Source: Leuconostoc palmae
GTDB taxonomy: Bacteria > Bacillota > Bacilli > Lactobacillales > Lactobacillaceae
NCBI RefSeq assembly: GCF_019656075.1
Contig: NZ_BPKZ01000006.1
Coordinates: forward strand, 1-64,000
Direction: 5' to 3'
DNA: 64,000 nt
Shown here: positions 8,379-17,308 of the stretch, one piece after another
Layout of the letters: each line of letters opens with the position of its first letter
How positions within the stretch are numbered: the first letter of the stretch is position 1
The notes under the pieces: model-generated
What the model was told of the DNA's origin: nothing
The model's database searches: none
The model's input: only the letters and a program-made list of their open reading frames with translations
Position numbers and translations under genes: made by a program

Positions 8379-9752
8379 ATGTCAGAAACACAGGACGGAA
8401 ATAAACCGATCAAGCGTGGTTTACAAAATAGACATGTTCAGCTTATTGCTATAGGCGGAACGATAGGTACTGGTCTATTTATGGGAGCGGGTAATTCAAT
8501 TCATTATGCTGGTCCAGCAATACTATTAGTTTATCTTATTATCGGACTATTTATGTTTGTGATGATGAGAGCGATAGGTGAATTACTATACGCTGATCCC
8601 AATCAACATACATTTATTACATTTATTACTAAGTATATCGGGAATCGAACCGGATTTTTTGCTAGATGGTCATATTGGTTAACTGTTGTATTTATGGGTA
8701 TGGCAGAATTAACGGCAGTTGCAAAATATATCCAATATTGGTTACCGGACATTCCTGGATGGCTTATACAAATTGTTATGCTCGTCATTCTAACTTGTGT
8801 TAACTTGATTGCTGTGGCATTATATGGTGAAACTGAATTTTGGTTTGCCATGATTAAAATTGTGGCCATATTAGCATTAATTACTACTGGAATTATTATG
8901 GCTTTAACTGGATTTAAAACACCAGTTGGGGATGTTGCTTTTAGTAATGTATGGCATAATTTATCGCTGTTTCCCAATGGTGTTGGTAATTTTATCAATG
9001 CATTTCAAATGGTGATGTTTGCCTTTGTTGGTATGGAATTTATTGGTATGACCACAGCAGAAACAGATAAGCCCAGAGCGGTATTACCAAAAGCGATTAA
9101 TCAAATTCCTTTTCGGATTCTATTCTTTTACTTAGGGGCTTTGTTTATTATTATGACAATTTATCCTTGGCAAAAAATACCGGCTGATCAAAGTCCGTTT
9201 GTTATGGTATTTCAATTAGCTGGTATTAAATGGGCAGCGGCGTTAATAAACTTTGTCGTGTTGACTAGTGCAGCCTCTGCATTAAATTCGGTCTTATTCA
9301 GTGCTAGTCGTAACTTTTATGCATTGTCTTTCCAGTCTAAAGCTAAGTTTCTACAACCCTTTCGAAAAATGTCAAAAACGCAGTTACCGTTTAATGCTAT
9401 TTTGTTTACAGCATTAATGGTTGGTTGTTCATCAGTAATTTCTGTTATACCAGCAATTACTGATGCTTTCAGTTTTGTCACGAGTGCATCAACCGATTTA
9501 TTTTTGATGATTTATGTTTTGATTTTAATCGCTTATATGAAATATAGAAAATCAAATAATTATATGTCAGACGGATTTTTGGTTATTGCCCCTAAAATAT
9601 TAGTTCCAATGGCAATTGTTTTCTTTATTTTTGTTTTTGTGACATTATTTTTCAATCCGGAATCACGTGTACCGGCAATAGGATCAACTCTATGGTTAAT
9701 TGTATTCGGATTAATTTCTGCAAGACAATCTAAAAGCGTAGTAGGAGATTAA
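8379..9752 (+). CDS. Amino acid permease (APC superfamily, AAT family)
   Basis: The 457-aa, 12-helix transporter begins with a cytoplasmic tail followed by the hallmark IAIGGTIGTGLFMGAG in helix 1. EFIGMTTAETDKPRAVLP in the middle is typical of the AAT branch, which includes D-serine/D-alanine/glycine and aromatic amino acid symporters. The substrate cannot be read from sequence. SD AGGAGA precedes the ATG and a terminator follows directly, so it is monocistronic. Confidence 0.88.
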   Translation: MSETQDGNKPIKRGLQNRHVQLIAIGGTIGTGLFMGAGNSIHYAGPAILLVYLIIGLFMFVMMRAIGELLYADPNQHTFITFITKYIGNRTGFFARWSYWLTVVFMGMAELTAVAKYIQYWLPDIPGWLIQIVMLVILTCVNLIAVALYGETEFWFAMIKIVAILALITTGIIMALTGFKTPVGDVAFSNVWHNLSLFPNGVGNFINAFQMVMFAFVGMEFIGMTTAETDKPRAVLPKAINQIPFRILFFYLGALFIIMTIYPWQKIPADQSPFVMVFQLAGIKWAAALINFVVLTSAASALNSVLFSASRNFYALSFQSKAKFLQPFRKMSKTQLPFNAILFTALMVGCSSVISVIPAITDAFSFVTSASTDLFLMIYVLILIAYMKYRKSNNYMSDGFLVIAPKILVPMAIVFFIFVFVTLFFNPESRVPAIGSTLWLIVFGLISARQSKSVVGD

Positions 9753-9756
9753 CTCA

Positions 9757-9790
9757 AAAAACTGTTCAACGATTGATTGAACAGTTTTTG
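9757..9790 (+). terminator. Terminator of the amino acid permease
   Basis: AAACTGTTCAA pairs with TTGAACAGTTT, followed by TTTG. Confidence 0.85.
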
Positions 9791-9836
9791 TTTATTATGA
9801 TACACTAGAATCATTGTGGAAAAGGAGGTACATGCA

Positions 9837-10463
9837 ATGAAAGAAAAATGGTTAGATGTCGGTATTGTTCATTTGATTGTGATCTTATTTTTTTTGTTTG
9901 TATATATCGTACCGACTAGTTTTACCTTTTTGAATTGGAATGTTTTCTTGGCATTATTGCCTTTTGATTTTGCAATAATATTAAGTCGTGTCAAGAATCA
10001 GTTAATTAAATATATCTTTGGTTTTTTTTGGCTGTTATTTTTTCCAAATACAATGTACATGATGACTGATTTTATTCATTTATATGCTATTGGGACTGAA
10101 CTAGACCAAGCGAGTCAATTTTTTAATTATTCAATTTTAGCAACCGGTATTTTTATCGGTGTTGGTTTAGGCATTTTGAGTTTAGAGATTATAGCTAATG
10201 CCATTTTTAAAAAGCATCGCCACTTAAACTATTTAATGTTAACTGGACTAGTATCAATATTATCAGCACTTGGTATCTATCTTGGTCGTTATTTAAGATT
10301 AAATTCGTGGGATGTTTTCATTCATTTTAGTGACGTAATGAAAAATATTATATTATCCACAAGTTATCATATGTTAGCATTTATTATTTTATTTTCAGGT
10401 GCACAATTTGCATTGCTCGTTGTTTTTCATTACGGTATTCGATATATCAAATACAATGAGTAA
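9837..10463 (+). CDS. DUF1361 integral membrane protein
   Basis: The 208-aa protein has about six membrane helices. FPNTMYMMTDFIHL and GIYLGRYLRLNSWDV are hallmark DUF1361 segments. The function is unknown. I chose the ATG at 9837, 8 nt after AAAGGAGG; the GTG at 9816 lies upstream of that SD. It sits between the permease terminator and the infC promoter and is probably transcribed alone. Confidence 0.82.
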   Translation: MKEKWLDVGIVHLIVILFFLFVYIVPTSFTFLNWNVFLALLPFDFAIILSRVKNQLIKYIFGFFWLLFFPNTMYMMTDFIHLYAIGTELDQASQFFNYSILATGIFIGVGLGILSLEIIANAIFKKHRHLNYLMLTGLVSILSALGIYLGRYLRLNSWDVFIHFSDVMKNIILSTSYHMLAFIILFSGAQFALLVVFHYGIRYIKYNE

Positions 10464-10468
10464 ATTAC

Positions 10469-10497
10469 TTGACAAATAAAATGAGAACGGTTATGAT
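10469..10497 (+). promoter_or_regulatory. Strong sigma-A promoter of infC-rpmI-rplT
   Basis: Consensus -35 TTGACA (10469-10474), 17-bp spacer, -10 TATGAT (10492-10497). This is the best-matching promoter in the window and fits a ribosomal protein operon. Confidence 0.9.
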
Positions 10498-10503
10498 ATT
10501 AGA

Positions 10504-10647
10504 TGTTGAACAAGTAGAAGCACCCGCTTCTCGCCAAGTGATTACATTGCTTGGCAGATACAGTTATCCAAAAAGGATTGCAAGTGTTAAAGTGGGTGGA
10601 GATTAAGTTCTTTATCCACTTTTCTTCTTGATTCACAAAATAAATTT
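10504..10647 (+). promoter_or_regulatory. L20-type autoregulatory leader of infC operon
   Basis: A ~145-nt structured leader: AGAAGC/GCTTCT (10516-10531), GCCAAG/CTTGGC (10533-10555), and GTGGA (10596-10600) with TCCAC (10615-10619) followed by TTTTCTT, which looks like an attenuator. L20-binding leaders at this position are established in Firmicutes; excess L20 should promote termination. Identity is inferred from position and helices. Confidence 0.65.
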
Positions 10648-10661
10648 GGAGGTGCCTGACA

Positions 10662-11183
10662 ATAGCACGTCAACCACGACAAGTTGATTTAATCAACGAT
10701 AATATTCGCGCACCTCGCGTACTACTTATCCATGAAGGTAAGCAGACTGAAATGTCTACGCGAGATGCACAACAAATTGCTAATGATTTAGACCAAGATT
10801 TAGTATTGGTACAAGCAAATGCCGAACCACCAGTTGCTAAAATAATGGATTGGGGAAAAGCGAAGTTCGAAGCACAAAAAAAGCAAAAAGAACAACGTAA
10901 AAACCAAAAAATCGTGCAAGTTAAAGAAGTTCGTATGTCACCAGTTATTGATTCAGGCGATTTCGAAACTCGAAAGAAAGCTGCTATCAAGTTTCTTGGA
11001 CAAGGAAACAAAGTTAAACTCAACTTGCGTTTCCGTGGTCGTATGATTACACACCAAGAAATTGGACGTCAAGTGTTAGACCGTATGGCCGTTGAACTCG
11101 ATGATATTGCTAAGGTTGAGCAACGTGCCAAAATGGACGGCCGCCAAATGTTTTTGGTCTTGGCACCAAAAGATGTCAAGTAA
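10662..11183 (+). CDS. infC: Translation initiation factor IF-3 with AUA start
   Basis: IF-3 binds the 30S subunit and checks start-codon pairing. The protein (173 aa) has LINDNIR near the N-terminus, the linker [10 protein letters not shown], and C-terminal [11 protein letters not shown] and AKMDGRQMF motifs. No ATG/GTG/TTG start fits: the first in-frame ATG (10752) would delete conserved N-terminal sequence. GGAGG (10648-10652) is 9 nt before ATA at 10662, the codon equivalent to the rare AUU start of other infC genes. CTG at 10656 is a weaker alternative, being only 3 nt from the SD. Confidence 0.9.
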   Translation: MARQPRQVDLINDNIRAPRVLLIHEGKQTEMSTRDAQQIANDLDQDLVLVQANAEPPVAKIMDWGKAKFEAQKKQKEQRKNQKIVQVKEVRMSPVIDSGDFETRKKAAIKFLGQGNKVKLNLRFRGRMITHQEIGRQVLDRMAVELDDIAKVEQRAKMDGRQMFLVLAPKDVK

Positions 11184-11247
11184 CTAAAAGTTTAATCACT
11201 TGTTTATGCAAGTTTAAACAAAATTACAAAGTAGGAGAATTAGTCAC

Positions 11248-11445
11248 ATGCCAAAGATGAAGACACACCGCGCATCAGCAAAGCGCTTTAAAAAGACAGC
11301 CAATGGTGGCTTGAAGTCAGCTTCAGCTTACACTTCACACCGTTTCCATGGTAAGACAAAGAAACAACGTCGTCAATTGCGTGGCACACGCATGATGGAT
11401 TCAACGACTGTTAAGACATACGCTAAGATGTTGTCAAACATCTAA
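11248..11445 (+). CDS. rpmI: 50S ribosomal protein L35
   Basis: The 65-aa, Lys/Arg-rich protein begins [15 protein letters not shown], the L35 signature. It lies in the canonical infC-rpmI-rplT order. SD AGGAG is 11 nt before the ATG. Codon use is strongly biased toward highly expressed genes (AAG for Lys, CGC/CGT for Arg), unlike flanking genes. Confidence 0.97.
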   Translation: MPKMKTHRASAKRFKKTANGGLKSASAYTSHRFHGKTKKQRRQLRGTRMMDSTTVKTYAKMLSNI

Positions 11446-11527
11446 TTCGCGTTGCGATAGTTCATCTATCTACATTTTTGGATTTTAATCCAACAAGTTA
11501 TTTTTTAAATTTTAGGAGGAATTACCC

Positions 11528-11947
11528 ATGCGAGTTAAGGGTGGTACAGTTTCACGCGCACGTCGTAAAAAGATGGTTAAGTTGGCCAAGGGTTACCGTG
11601 GACAACGTCGTATTAATTTTAAGGTTGCTAAGCAACAAGTATGGAAGTCATATTTATATGCTTACCGTGATCGTAAGAACACAAAGCGTAACTTCCGTAA
11701 GTTGTGGATTGCACGTATTAATGCTGCAGCGCGTATGAATGGTTTGTCATACTCAAAGTTGATGCACGGATTAACACTTGCTGGTGTTGAGCTAAACCGT
11801 AAGATGTTAGCTGAAATTGCTGTGACTGATTTTGATACATTTTCAAAGTTGGCTGATCAAGCTAAAGCTGCTTTAGCTTCAGATAATGTTTTGGTGCAAG
11901 AACGTGTTGCCGCAACATTAGAAACAACTGTTACGGTTGATCGTTAA
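11528..11947 (+). CDS. rplT: 50S ribosomal protein L20, C-terminally extended
   Basis: L20 organises early 50S assembly and represses its own operon through the leader. [15 protein letters not shown] and the conserved core are intact. The protein is 139 aa, about 20 longer than the usual ~118, with an extra tail after [16 protein letters not shown] lies before the ATG. Highly biased codon use. A strong bidirectional terminator follows. Confidence 0.96.
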   Translation: MRVKGGTVSRARRKKMVKLAKGYRGQRRINFKVAKQQVWKSYLYAYRDRKNTKRNFRKLWIARINAAARMNGLSYSKLMHGLTLAGVELNRKMLAEIAVTDFDTFSKLADQAKAALASDNVLVQERVAATLETTVTVDR

Positions 11948-11954
11948 TTTAAAA

Positions 11955-11992
11955 TAAAAAGGATCGTTTAATATTAAACGATCCTTTTTTAT
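11955..11992. terminator. Bidirectional terminator after rplT
   Basis: AAAAAGGATCGTTTAAT pairs with ATTAAACGATCCTTTTTT, separating convergent rplT and the Ser-rich gene. Confidence 0.92.
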
Positions 11993-11993
11993 T

Positions 11994-12644
11994 TTACTGT
12001 AAACCTGATTGTGTTTTGTAACTTGCGATTAATTTGATATTGTTATCAGTTCCTGTCGGTGTAAATGTAATGGCAACTTTTGCGCCACTTGTACTAATCC
12101 AATTCGCAATGACAGTGTCACCTGCAATTAAATTGGTTGGATTACCATAGACTGCTTTAACTTGATCGTATGTACTGTGTCCAAGACTAACTGTATTGAA
12201 ATTAGCTAATGACCAGTTACCAAAATTATTTGATACCGGTTGAGAAGAAGATTGAGAAGAAATTGATGAACTGGAAAAACTCACAGAAGAACTATTAGTA
12301 GATTGATTATCAGAAATAGGTTTTTCGGTAGCATCATTTTTAACTGAGCTAATAGCTGAAGCAGCTGCTGAACTTGCTGTTGTGGGTAATACATCAGTAG
12401 AACCAGTTTCTGCCTTTACTGAAATTGATTCTGATGTCTTGTCTACGCTTGAACTTGAACTTGAACTGGTAGAGTGCTTTTTTACATCATATGTTTTACT
12501 AGTTTCACTTGAGGAAGAACTAGTGATCGATTTCTCTTTAGGGTGACCTAATAAAATGGTTGCAGTGATAAAAACTATTATTAAGATGATAATTATCACT
12601 GCAGTAAGAAATAGATGTTTCTGTTTAAATGGTTTACGTTGCAT
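11994..12644 (-). CDS. Membrane-anchored Ser-rich protein with DUF3862/BLIP-like domain
   Basis: A protein of 216 aa: a short basic N-terminus, one hydrophobic helix (about 10-34), a ~100-residue low-complexity Ser/Thr linker, and a C-terminal globular domain with the pattern TYDQVKAVYGNPTNL...VAITFTPTG. That domain resembles the DUF3862/BamE-like fold. It is probably anchored with the domain outside the cell; the role is unknown. I place the start at 12644 because SD AAGGAAAGGA lies upstream of it across a hairpin. The in-frame ATG at 12686 has no SD and would put that SD inside the gene. Confidence 0.7.
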   Translation of the reverse strand: MQRKPFKQKHLFLTAVIIIILIIVFITATILLGHPKEKSITSSSSSETSKTYDVKKHSTSSSSSSSVDKTSESISVKAETGSTDVLPTTASSAAASAISSVKNDATEKPISDNQSTNSSSVSFSSSSISSQSSSQPVSNNFGNWSLANFNTVSLGHSTYDQVKAVYGNPTNLIAGDTVIANWISTSGAKVAITFTPTGTDNNIKLIASYKTQSGLQ

Positions 12645-12681
12645 AAATAAAATACGGACAGTATATCCGTTTCCTTTCCTT
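12645..12681 (-). promoter_or_regulatory. SD-hairpin-start element of the Ser-rich gene
   Basis: Minus strand: SD AAGGAAAGGAA (12681-12671), then ACGGA (12670-12666) pairing with TCCGT (12658-12654) around a 7-nt loop, then 9 nt to ATG. Folding shortens the SD-ATG gap from about 28 to 11 nt. Confidence 0.55.
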
Positions 12682-12849
12682 AGCATAATGATAACAGAAA
12701 ACGTTAAAAGTATGTTAAAATAAATATAATTACGTATCGAGACAAAAAATAGGATAAATCTGCGCTTTAGAGGCCAGCAACATCCACTTTTTTATATTTA
12801 CGAAGAAATATTAGCTTAGTATATAAGCTTATTTGATAGAGGACAAAAC

Positions 12850-14664
12850 ATGACAGATTTAAGTATTATTCCATTCGGTGGCGTGCGTGAAAACGGCAAA
12901 AATATGTACGCTGTGACCGTAAACGATGAAATTTTTATTTTAGATGCTGGATTAAAATATCCAGAAACTGATCAATTAGGTGTTGATGTGGTGGTGCCTG
13001 ATTTTGAGTATCTGATTAAGAATTCTGATAAAATAGCAGGTATTTTTTTAACGCACGGCCACGCTGACGCCATAGGAGCACTGCCATACTTTTTACAACA
13101 AGTGCAGGCACCTATTTTTGGATCTGAGCTAACTATTGAATTAGCTAAGTTAGCTATTAGCGATCAAGATGCTTTGAAAAGTTATGATGATTATCACATT
13201 ATAAATGAAAAAACAGAAATTGATTTCGGCGATGTGACTGTATCCTTCTTTAATACAACCCATTCCATTCCTGATTCAATGGGTATTGTTTTAGGGACGC
13301 TTTATGGACAAATCGTTTACACAGGGGACTTTAAGTTTGATCAAACTGCTGCTGTCAACTATCGTACTGACATTAAAAGATTGGTTGAAATTGGTAAAGG
13401 AAAAGTACTGGCTTTATTAGGAGATTCAGCGGGTACAGAGGGTGATTCAAATTCTGTTAATGAGTCTAAAATTAGTGACTATATTTTAGAAACTTTTAGA
13501 GACAATAAAGACAAGAGAATTATAGTGGCCTCAGTTGCTTCAAATATACAGCGTATCCAACAAGTAATTGATGCTACAGTAGCAACAAAAAGACAACTTG
13601 TGCTATCAGGGAATGATATTGAAAATGTTGTAAGAACAGCAATAAAACTACGCAAGCTCTTTTTACCTATTCCTGAGAATAAGTTGTTTGTTAATTTAAA
13701 AAATGCTAAAAACTTGGATCCAACTAAAACAGTTATTTTGGAAACTGGTAGAATGGGGGAACCTATTAAGCATTTGAATCGTATGGCAAATGGAGAAGAT
13801 CCCTATATTCGTATAGGTAGTAAAGATCTTGTTTTCATTACAACAACGCCGTCGACAGCTATGGAAAGCATTGTTGCTAAAACGCGTGATATGCTGTTTA
13901 AACAAGGTGCTAATGTCAAACAAATTAGTACAGATCTTCGTTCAAGTGGTCATGCATCACGTAATGATTTACAAATGATGATTAATATCTTAACACCTGA
14001 CTACTTTATGCCAATACAAGGTGAGTATCGTGTCATGTCTGCAGCAAAGAAAGCAGCCGAAGAAGTAGGAATTACAGAAGAACATATTTTAATGCCCATG
14101 AAAGGAGATCAATTTAAGTGGTTGGGAGATCACTTCGAATTACAAGACTCTTTCACAATAGGAGAAACATTGATTGATGGTTCAGGCATAGGAGATATTG
14201 GGAATGTTGTTTTAAGAGACAGGCGTATATTGTCTGAAGACGGAATTTTTGTTTCAGTTGTCACAATTGATCGCAAAAAAAGGCAGGTTGTTTCAAAACC
14301 TAAACTAACCTCAAGAGGTTTTGTTTACGTCAAAGCTAATCGTGACTTAATGAAAGAAGCATCAGAGATTACTGTTAAACAAATCGAAGATTACCTTAAC
14401 ACTACCAAAAGTTTTGATTGGAACGAATTAAAAAATGGTGTTAGAGAAGTTCTATCAAAATTTTTATTTGAGCAAACTAGACGTCGTCCAATGGTTATGC
14501 CAGTTGTTATGGAAGTTAATCAGAATCGTAGACCAACTGCGCATAAAACTAATAATAAATCACGTACTCGCCCACAACCAACAAGTGGCGCTCAATTACG
14601 AAAAAATAAAAAGCAACCAAAAAAACAAGTGAAAGTTGCAGTAAAAACTGATGTATCTAACTAA
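12850..14664 (+). CDS. rnjB: Ribonuclease J2
   Basis: The 604-aa metallo-beta-lactamase/beta-CASP RNase J paralogue acts in mRNA decay and processing, normally with RNase J1. The metal motif reads HGHADAIG (69-76) instead of HGHEDHIG, the J2 signature, and DSAGTEGD replaces the usual DSTN. These changes predict weak intrinsic activity and a partner role. NTTHSIPDSMG and SSGHASRNDLQMM are conserved. The basic C-terminal tail (about 570-604) may bind RNA. SD GAGG is 6 nt before the ATG. A partner RNase J1 must be elsewhere. Confidence 0.9.
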   Translation: MTDLSIIPFGGVRENGKNMYAVTVNDEIFILDAGLKYPETDQLGVDVVVPDFEYLIKNSDKIAGIFLTHGHADAIGALPYFLQQVQAPIFGSELTIELAKLAISDQDALKSYDDYHIINEKTEIDFGDVTVSFFNTTHSIPDSMGIVLGTLYGQIVYTGDFKFDQTAAVNYRTDIKRLVEIGKGKVLALLGDSAGTEGDSNSVNESKISDYILETFRDNKDKRIIVASVASNIQRIQQVIDATVATKRQLVLSGNDIENVVRTAIKLRKLFLPIPENKLFVNLKNAKNLDPTKTVILETGRMGEPIKHLNRMANGEDPYIRIGSKDLVFITTTPSTAMESIVAKTRDMLFKQGANVKQISTDLRSSGHASRNDLQMMINILTPDYFMPIQGEYRVMSAAKKAAEEVGITEEHILMPMKGDQFKWLGDHFELQDSFTIGETLIDGSGIGDIGNVVLRDRRILSEDGIFVSVVTIDRKKRQVVSKPKLTSRGFVYVKANRDLMKEASEITVKQIEDYLNTTKSFDWNELKNGVREVLSKFLFEQTRRRPMVMPVVMEVNQNRRPTAHKTNNKSRTRPQPTSGAQLRKNKKQPKKQVKVAVKTDVSN

Positions 14665-14672
14665 TTAAATAC

Positions 14673-14716
14673 GGAAGGAAATAGATCAATTACTGTAAAA
14701 TTGATCATGGTGTTTT
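14673..14716 (+). promoter_or_regulatory. SD-hairpin-start element of the TPR gene
   Basis: SD GGAAGGAA (14673-14680) is 36 nt from the ATG. GATCAATT (14684-14691) and AATTGATC (14699-14706) form a perfect 8-bp stem with a 7-nt loop between them, leaving 13 nt after folding. Another ATG at 14707 is out of frame and stops after six codons. Confidence 0.6.
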
Positions 14717-15640
14717 ATGGCATTTGAAGACCACTTATCCGAAGAAGTTAAAAAATTAATTGATCGTGCTGAAGAAGAGATAACACAAAAAAATTGGCAT
14801 GACGCTTCAGAAACCTTAATGACTATTTATGAAAGTGTTGGAAATTTTGATGTTAACTATCGCTTGGTAAACGCGTTAGCAATGGATGAGCAATATCAAC
14901 TTGCTGCCTCCTATGCGGATGATTTTCTAACGGATTATCTAGAAAAAGAATCAGATTTTCGTTTGATTGTAACATTAGCTATAAAAAATCAAAATTTTGT
15001 ATATGCCCAGCAATTAGTGAGTTTGTGTAATAATGCTGCTATGAAGCAAACTTTAATTGAAAACATTCGTCATGCAGAACAAATTGCTAAAGATACAATG
15101 TCAATAACTTTTCAAACAATTAGTCGCCAGTTTTATCATTTGAGTGATTATGATATTGTTGAACAGCGTGATCGATACGAGTCTGCACGTCATTTGCCTA
15201 TTGAAGAATTTGTTACAGGAGCCAAGTATTTATTAGTTGATCCATATGTTACACCAATAATTCGTGCAACTCTATTAGAGGATTTGCAGAAATTAAATGT
15301 GACGGAAACGATTACATATCGTTGGCTAGATAATGAACTTTACAATATTAAACTAGACACAATACCATTATTGACTGAATCTAAAATATTTGAAGTAGTT
15401 GCAGAATTATTGGATGAAAAGCTCGGACATGACGACCCTGTTGCTATCGATATCTTAGCCCAGCAAGTAAGATTTGAAATGACATTAATTTATCCAAAAG
15501 TCGACGAAATTATTACAGAGCCAGAAGAATGGGTTAATGCAAGCATTGATAAATATTATGACAAAGATAGTGATTATGAGCCAAGTAAACAAAAAAAATG
15601 GCACCAACATGTTCGAGAATTAATCGCTTCATTTTTTTGA
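14717..15640 (+). CDS. Tetratricopeptide-repeat-like protein
   Basis: The 307-aa soluble all-helical protein begins MAFEDHLSEEVKKLIDRAEE. The N-terminal ~140 residues show TPR-like helix pairs (WHDASETLMTIYE, YQLAASYADDFL, FVYAQQLVSL). The rest is helical and acidic without catalytic motifs. Its position between an RNase J gene and tuf is typical of related bacteria, where it is annotated only as a TPR protein. A GAAA-tetraloop hairpin (15641-15656) follows the stop. Confidence 0.75.
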   Translation: MAFEDHLSEEVKKLIDRAEEEITQKNWHDASETLMTIYESVGNFDVNYRLVNALAMDEQYQLAASYADDFLTDYLEKESDFRLIVTLAIKNQNFVYAQQLVSLCNNAAMKQTLIENIRHAEQIAKDTMSITFQTISRQFYHLSDYDIVEQRDRYESARHLPIEEFVTGAKYLLVDPYVTPIIRATLLEDLQKLNVTETITYRWLDNELYNIKLDTIPLLTESKIFEVVAELLDEKLGHDDPVAIDILAQQVRFEMTLIYPKVDEIITEPEEWVNASIDKYYDKDSDYEPSKQKKWHQHVRELIASFF

Positions 15641-15666
15641 ATTATCGAAAGATAATGACAAAACTA

Positions 15667-15695
15667 TTTACTTTTTTTTGAGAAATCGGTATAAT
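15667..15695 (+). promoter_or_regulatory. Promoter of tuf
   Basis: TTTACT (15667-15672), 17-bp spacer, consensus TATAAT (15690-15695). The resulting ~115-nt leader contains two stems: GGCT/AGCC near 15702-15717 and AACGCAA/TTGCGTT between about 15720 and 15757. No terminator is seen, so the stems may stabilise the mRNA. Confidence 0.7.
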
Positions 15696-15817
15696 AATTT
15701 TTGGCTTCAAGAGCCAGAAAAACGCAATTAACTGTTGTCTTTTGATGGCTTGCGTTGTAAAATATAATTATAAACATTTGTCAGAATACTGATAAATGAA
15801 TTTTGGAGGAAACTACA

Positions 15818-17005
15818 TTGGCTAAGGAAACTTACGTTCGCACTAAGCCCCACGTTAACATTGGTACTATTGGACACGTCGATCACGGAAAGACGACTTT
15901 GACAGCCGCAATCTCAAAGGTATTGGCTGAAAAGCAAGGTATCACAGCTACTGATTTCGCTGAAATCGATAACGCTCCTGAAGAAAAGGAACGTGGTATC
16001 ACAATCAACACTTCACACATTGAATATGAAACAGAAACACGTCACTATGCTCATATTGATGCCCCTGGTCACGCCGATTATGTTAAAAACATGATCACTG
16101 GTGCTGCACAAATGGATGGTGCTATCTTGGTTGTTGCTGCAACTGATGGTCCTATGCCACAAACACGTGAACACATCTTGTTGGCTCGTCAAGTTGGTGT
16201 TGAATACTTAGTTGTGTTCTTGAACAAGACAGACTTAGTTGACGATGAAGAACTTGTTGAACTAGTTGAAATGGAAGTTCGCGAATTGTTGTCAGAATAT
16301 GACTTCCCAGGCGATGATATTCCTGTAATTAAGGGTTCAGCTTTGAAGGCACTTGAAGGTGACGCTGAACAAGTTAAGGTTATTGAAGAATTAATGGATA
16401 CTGTTGATTCTTACATTCCAGAACCAAAGCGTGAAACAGACAAGCCATTCTTGATGCCTGTCGAAGACGTATTCACAATTACTGGTCGTGGAACAGTTGC
16501 CTCAGGTCGTGTTGACCGTGGTGTATTGACTACTGGTACTGAAGTTGAAATCATTGGTTTGAAAGAAGAAATCCAAAAGACTACTGTAACAGGTATTGAA
16601 ATGTTCCGTAAGACTTTGGATGAAGCTCAAGCTGGTGACAATATCGGTGCATTGTTGCGTGGTGTTGACCGTAACGAAATCGAACGTGGTCAAGTTTTGG
16701 CAAAGCCAGGTTCAATCAAGACACACAAGAAGTTTAAGGCTGAAGTCTACGTTCTTTCTAAAGAAGAAGGTGGTCGTCATACACCATTCTTTACTAACTA
16801 CCGTCCACAATTCTACTTCCACACAACTGACGTTACTGGTGTTGTTGAATTGCCAGCAGGTGTAGAAATGGTTATGCCTGGTGATCAAGTAACATTCGAA
16901 ATCGAATTGATTTCACCAGTTGCCATTGAACAAGGTTTGAAGTTTACTGTTCGTGAAGGTGGCCACACTGTTGGTGCCGGAACTGTTACAGAAATTGAAG
17001 ATTAA
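15818..17005 (+). CDS. tuf: Elongation factor Tu, UUG start
   Basis: EF-Tu delivers aminoacyl-tRNA to the ribosome. The 395-aa protein has P-loop GHVDHGKT (19-26), DAPGHADY and NKTDLVDD GTPase motifs and the two beta-barrel domains. No ATG is available: SD GGAGGA (15805-15810) is 7 nt before TTG at 15818, followed by [13 protein letters not shown], the conserved N-terminus. The TTG at 15803 overlaps the SD. Extreme high-expression codon bias. Confidence 0.98.
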   Translation: MAKETYVRTKPHVNIGTIGHVDHGKTTLTAAISKVLAEKQGITATDFAEIDNAPEEKERGITINTSHIEYETETRHYAHIDAPGHADYVKNMITGAAQMDGAILVVAATDGPMPQTREHILLARQVGVEYLVVFLNKTDLVDDEELVELVEMEVRELLSEYDFPGDDIPVIKGSALKALEGDAEQVKVIEELMDTVDSYIPEPKRETDKPFLMPVEDVFTITGRGTVASGRVDRGVLTTGTEVEIIGLKEEIQKTTVTGIEMFRKTLDEAQAGDNIGALLRGVDRNEIERGQVLAKPGSIKTHKKFKAEVYVLSKEEGGRHTPFFTNYRPQFYFHTTDVTGVVELPAGVEMVMPGDQVTFEIELISPVAIEQGLKFTVREGGHTVGAGTVTEIED

Positions 17006-17006
17006 T

Positions 17007-17036
17007 AAAAAAGACACATGTAATGTGTCTTTTTTT
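17007..17036 (+). terminator. Terminator of tuf
   Basis: AAAAAGACACAT pairs with ATGTGTCTTTTTTT. Confidence 0.92.
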
Positions 17037-17042
17037 GTTATA

Positions 17043-17174
17043 TCATTTTTTGTTTTCTCGTCCCAGTAGTATATCACGTGCAGAATCATTTTGCTCTTTA
17101 TCTTTATCGGGAAATGAAAATAAATCTTCAACTGTATTTCTGTTTGAACTTTCTTGATTAACTATTTTAGCCAT
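17043..17174 (-). CDS. Small hypothetical protein (43 aa)
   Basis: Minus strand, begins MAKIVNQESSNRNTVEDLFSF and ends LLGRENKK. A strong SD AAGGAG lies 6 nt before the ATG, and the gene is divergent from glnQ. The protein is highly charged, lacks membrane segments and resembles in composition the short charged proteins common in Lactobacillales. No function assigned. The tuf terminator lies just beyond its stop and may serve it too. Confidence 0.6.
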   Translation of the reverse strand: MAKIVNQESSNRNTVEDLFSFPDKDKEQNDSARDILLGRENKK

Positions 17175-17209
17175 TGTTATCTCCTTTTTTAATAGTATAC
17201 GCTAAAACA

Positions 17210-17228
17210 TATGCAAATATATGCATAT
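17210..17228. promoter_or_regulatory. Repeated TATGCA element in the divergent intergenic region
   Basis: TATGCA occurs at 17210-17215 and 17220-17225 with a 10-bp period, the second extending to the palindrome TATGCATA. It lies between the 43-aa gene and glnQ and could be an operator. -10-like TATAAT copies occur at 17247-17252 and 17276-17281. Confidence 0.3.
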
Positions 17229-17308
17229 ATTTACTGTATAAATGGATATAATCAGTTTATTTATGTGTTTTAATGTATAATCAATTTATTAATTAAAGGA
17301 GTATAGAA

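Noticed and set aside
12230-12560. Low-complexity repeat in the Ser-rich gene
   Set aside because: It is a Ser/Thr linker with varied codons, not a DNA repeat array.
12645-12686. Upstream ATG (12686) as start of the Ser-rich protein
   Set aside because: No SD precedes it, whereas a strong SD lies inside the extra codons and serves 12644 across a hairpin.
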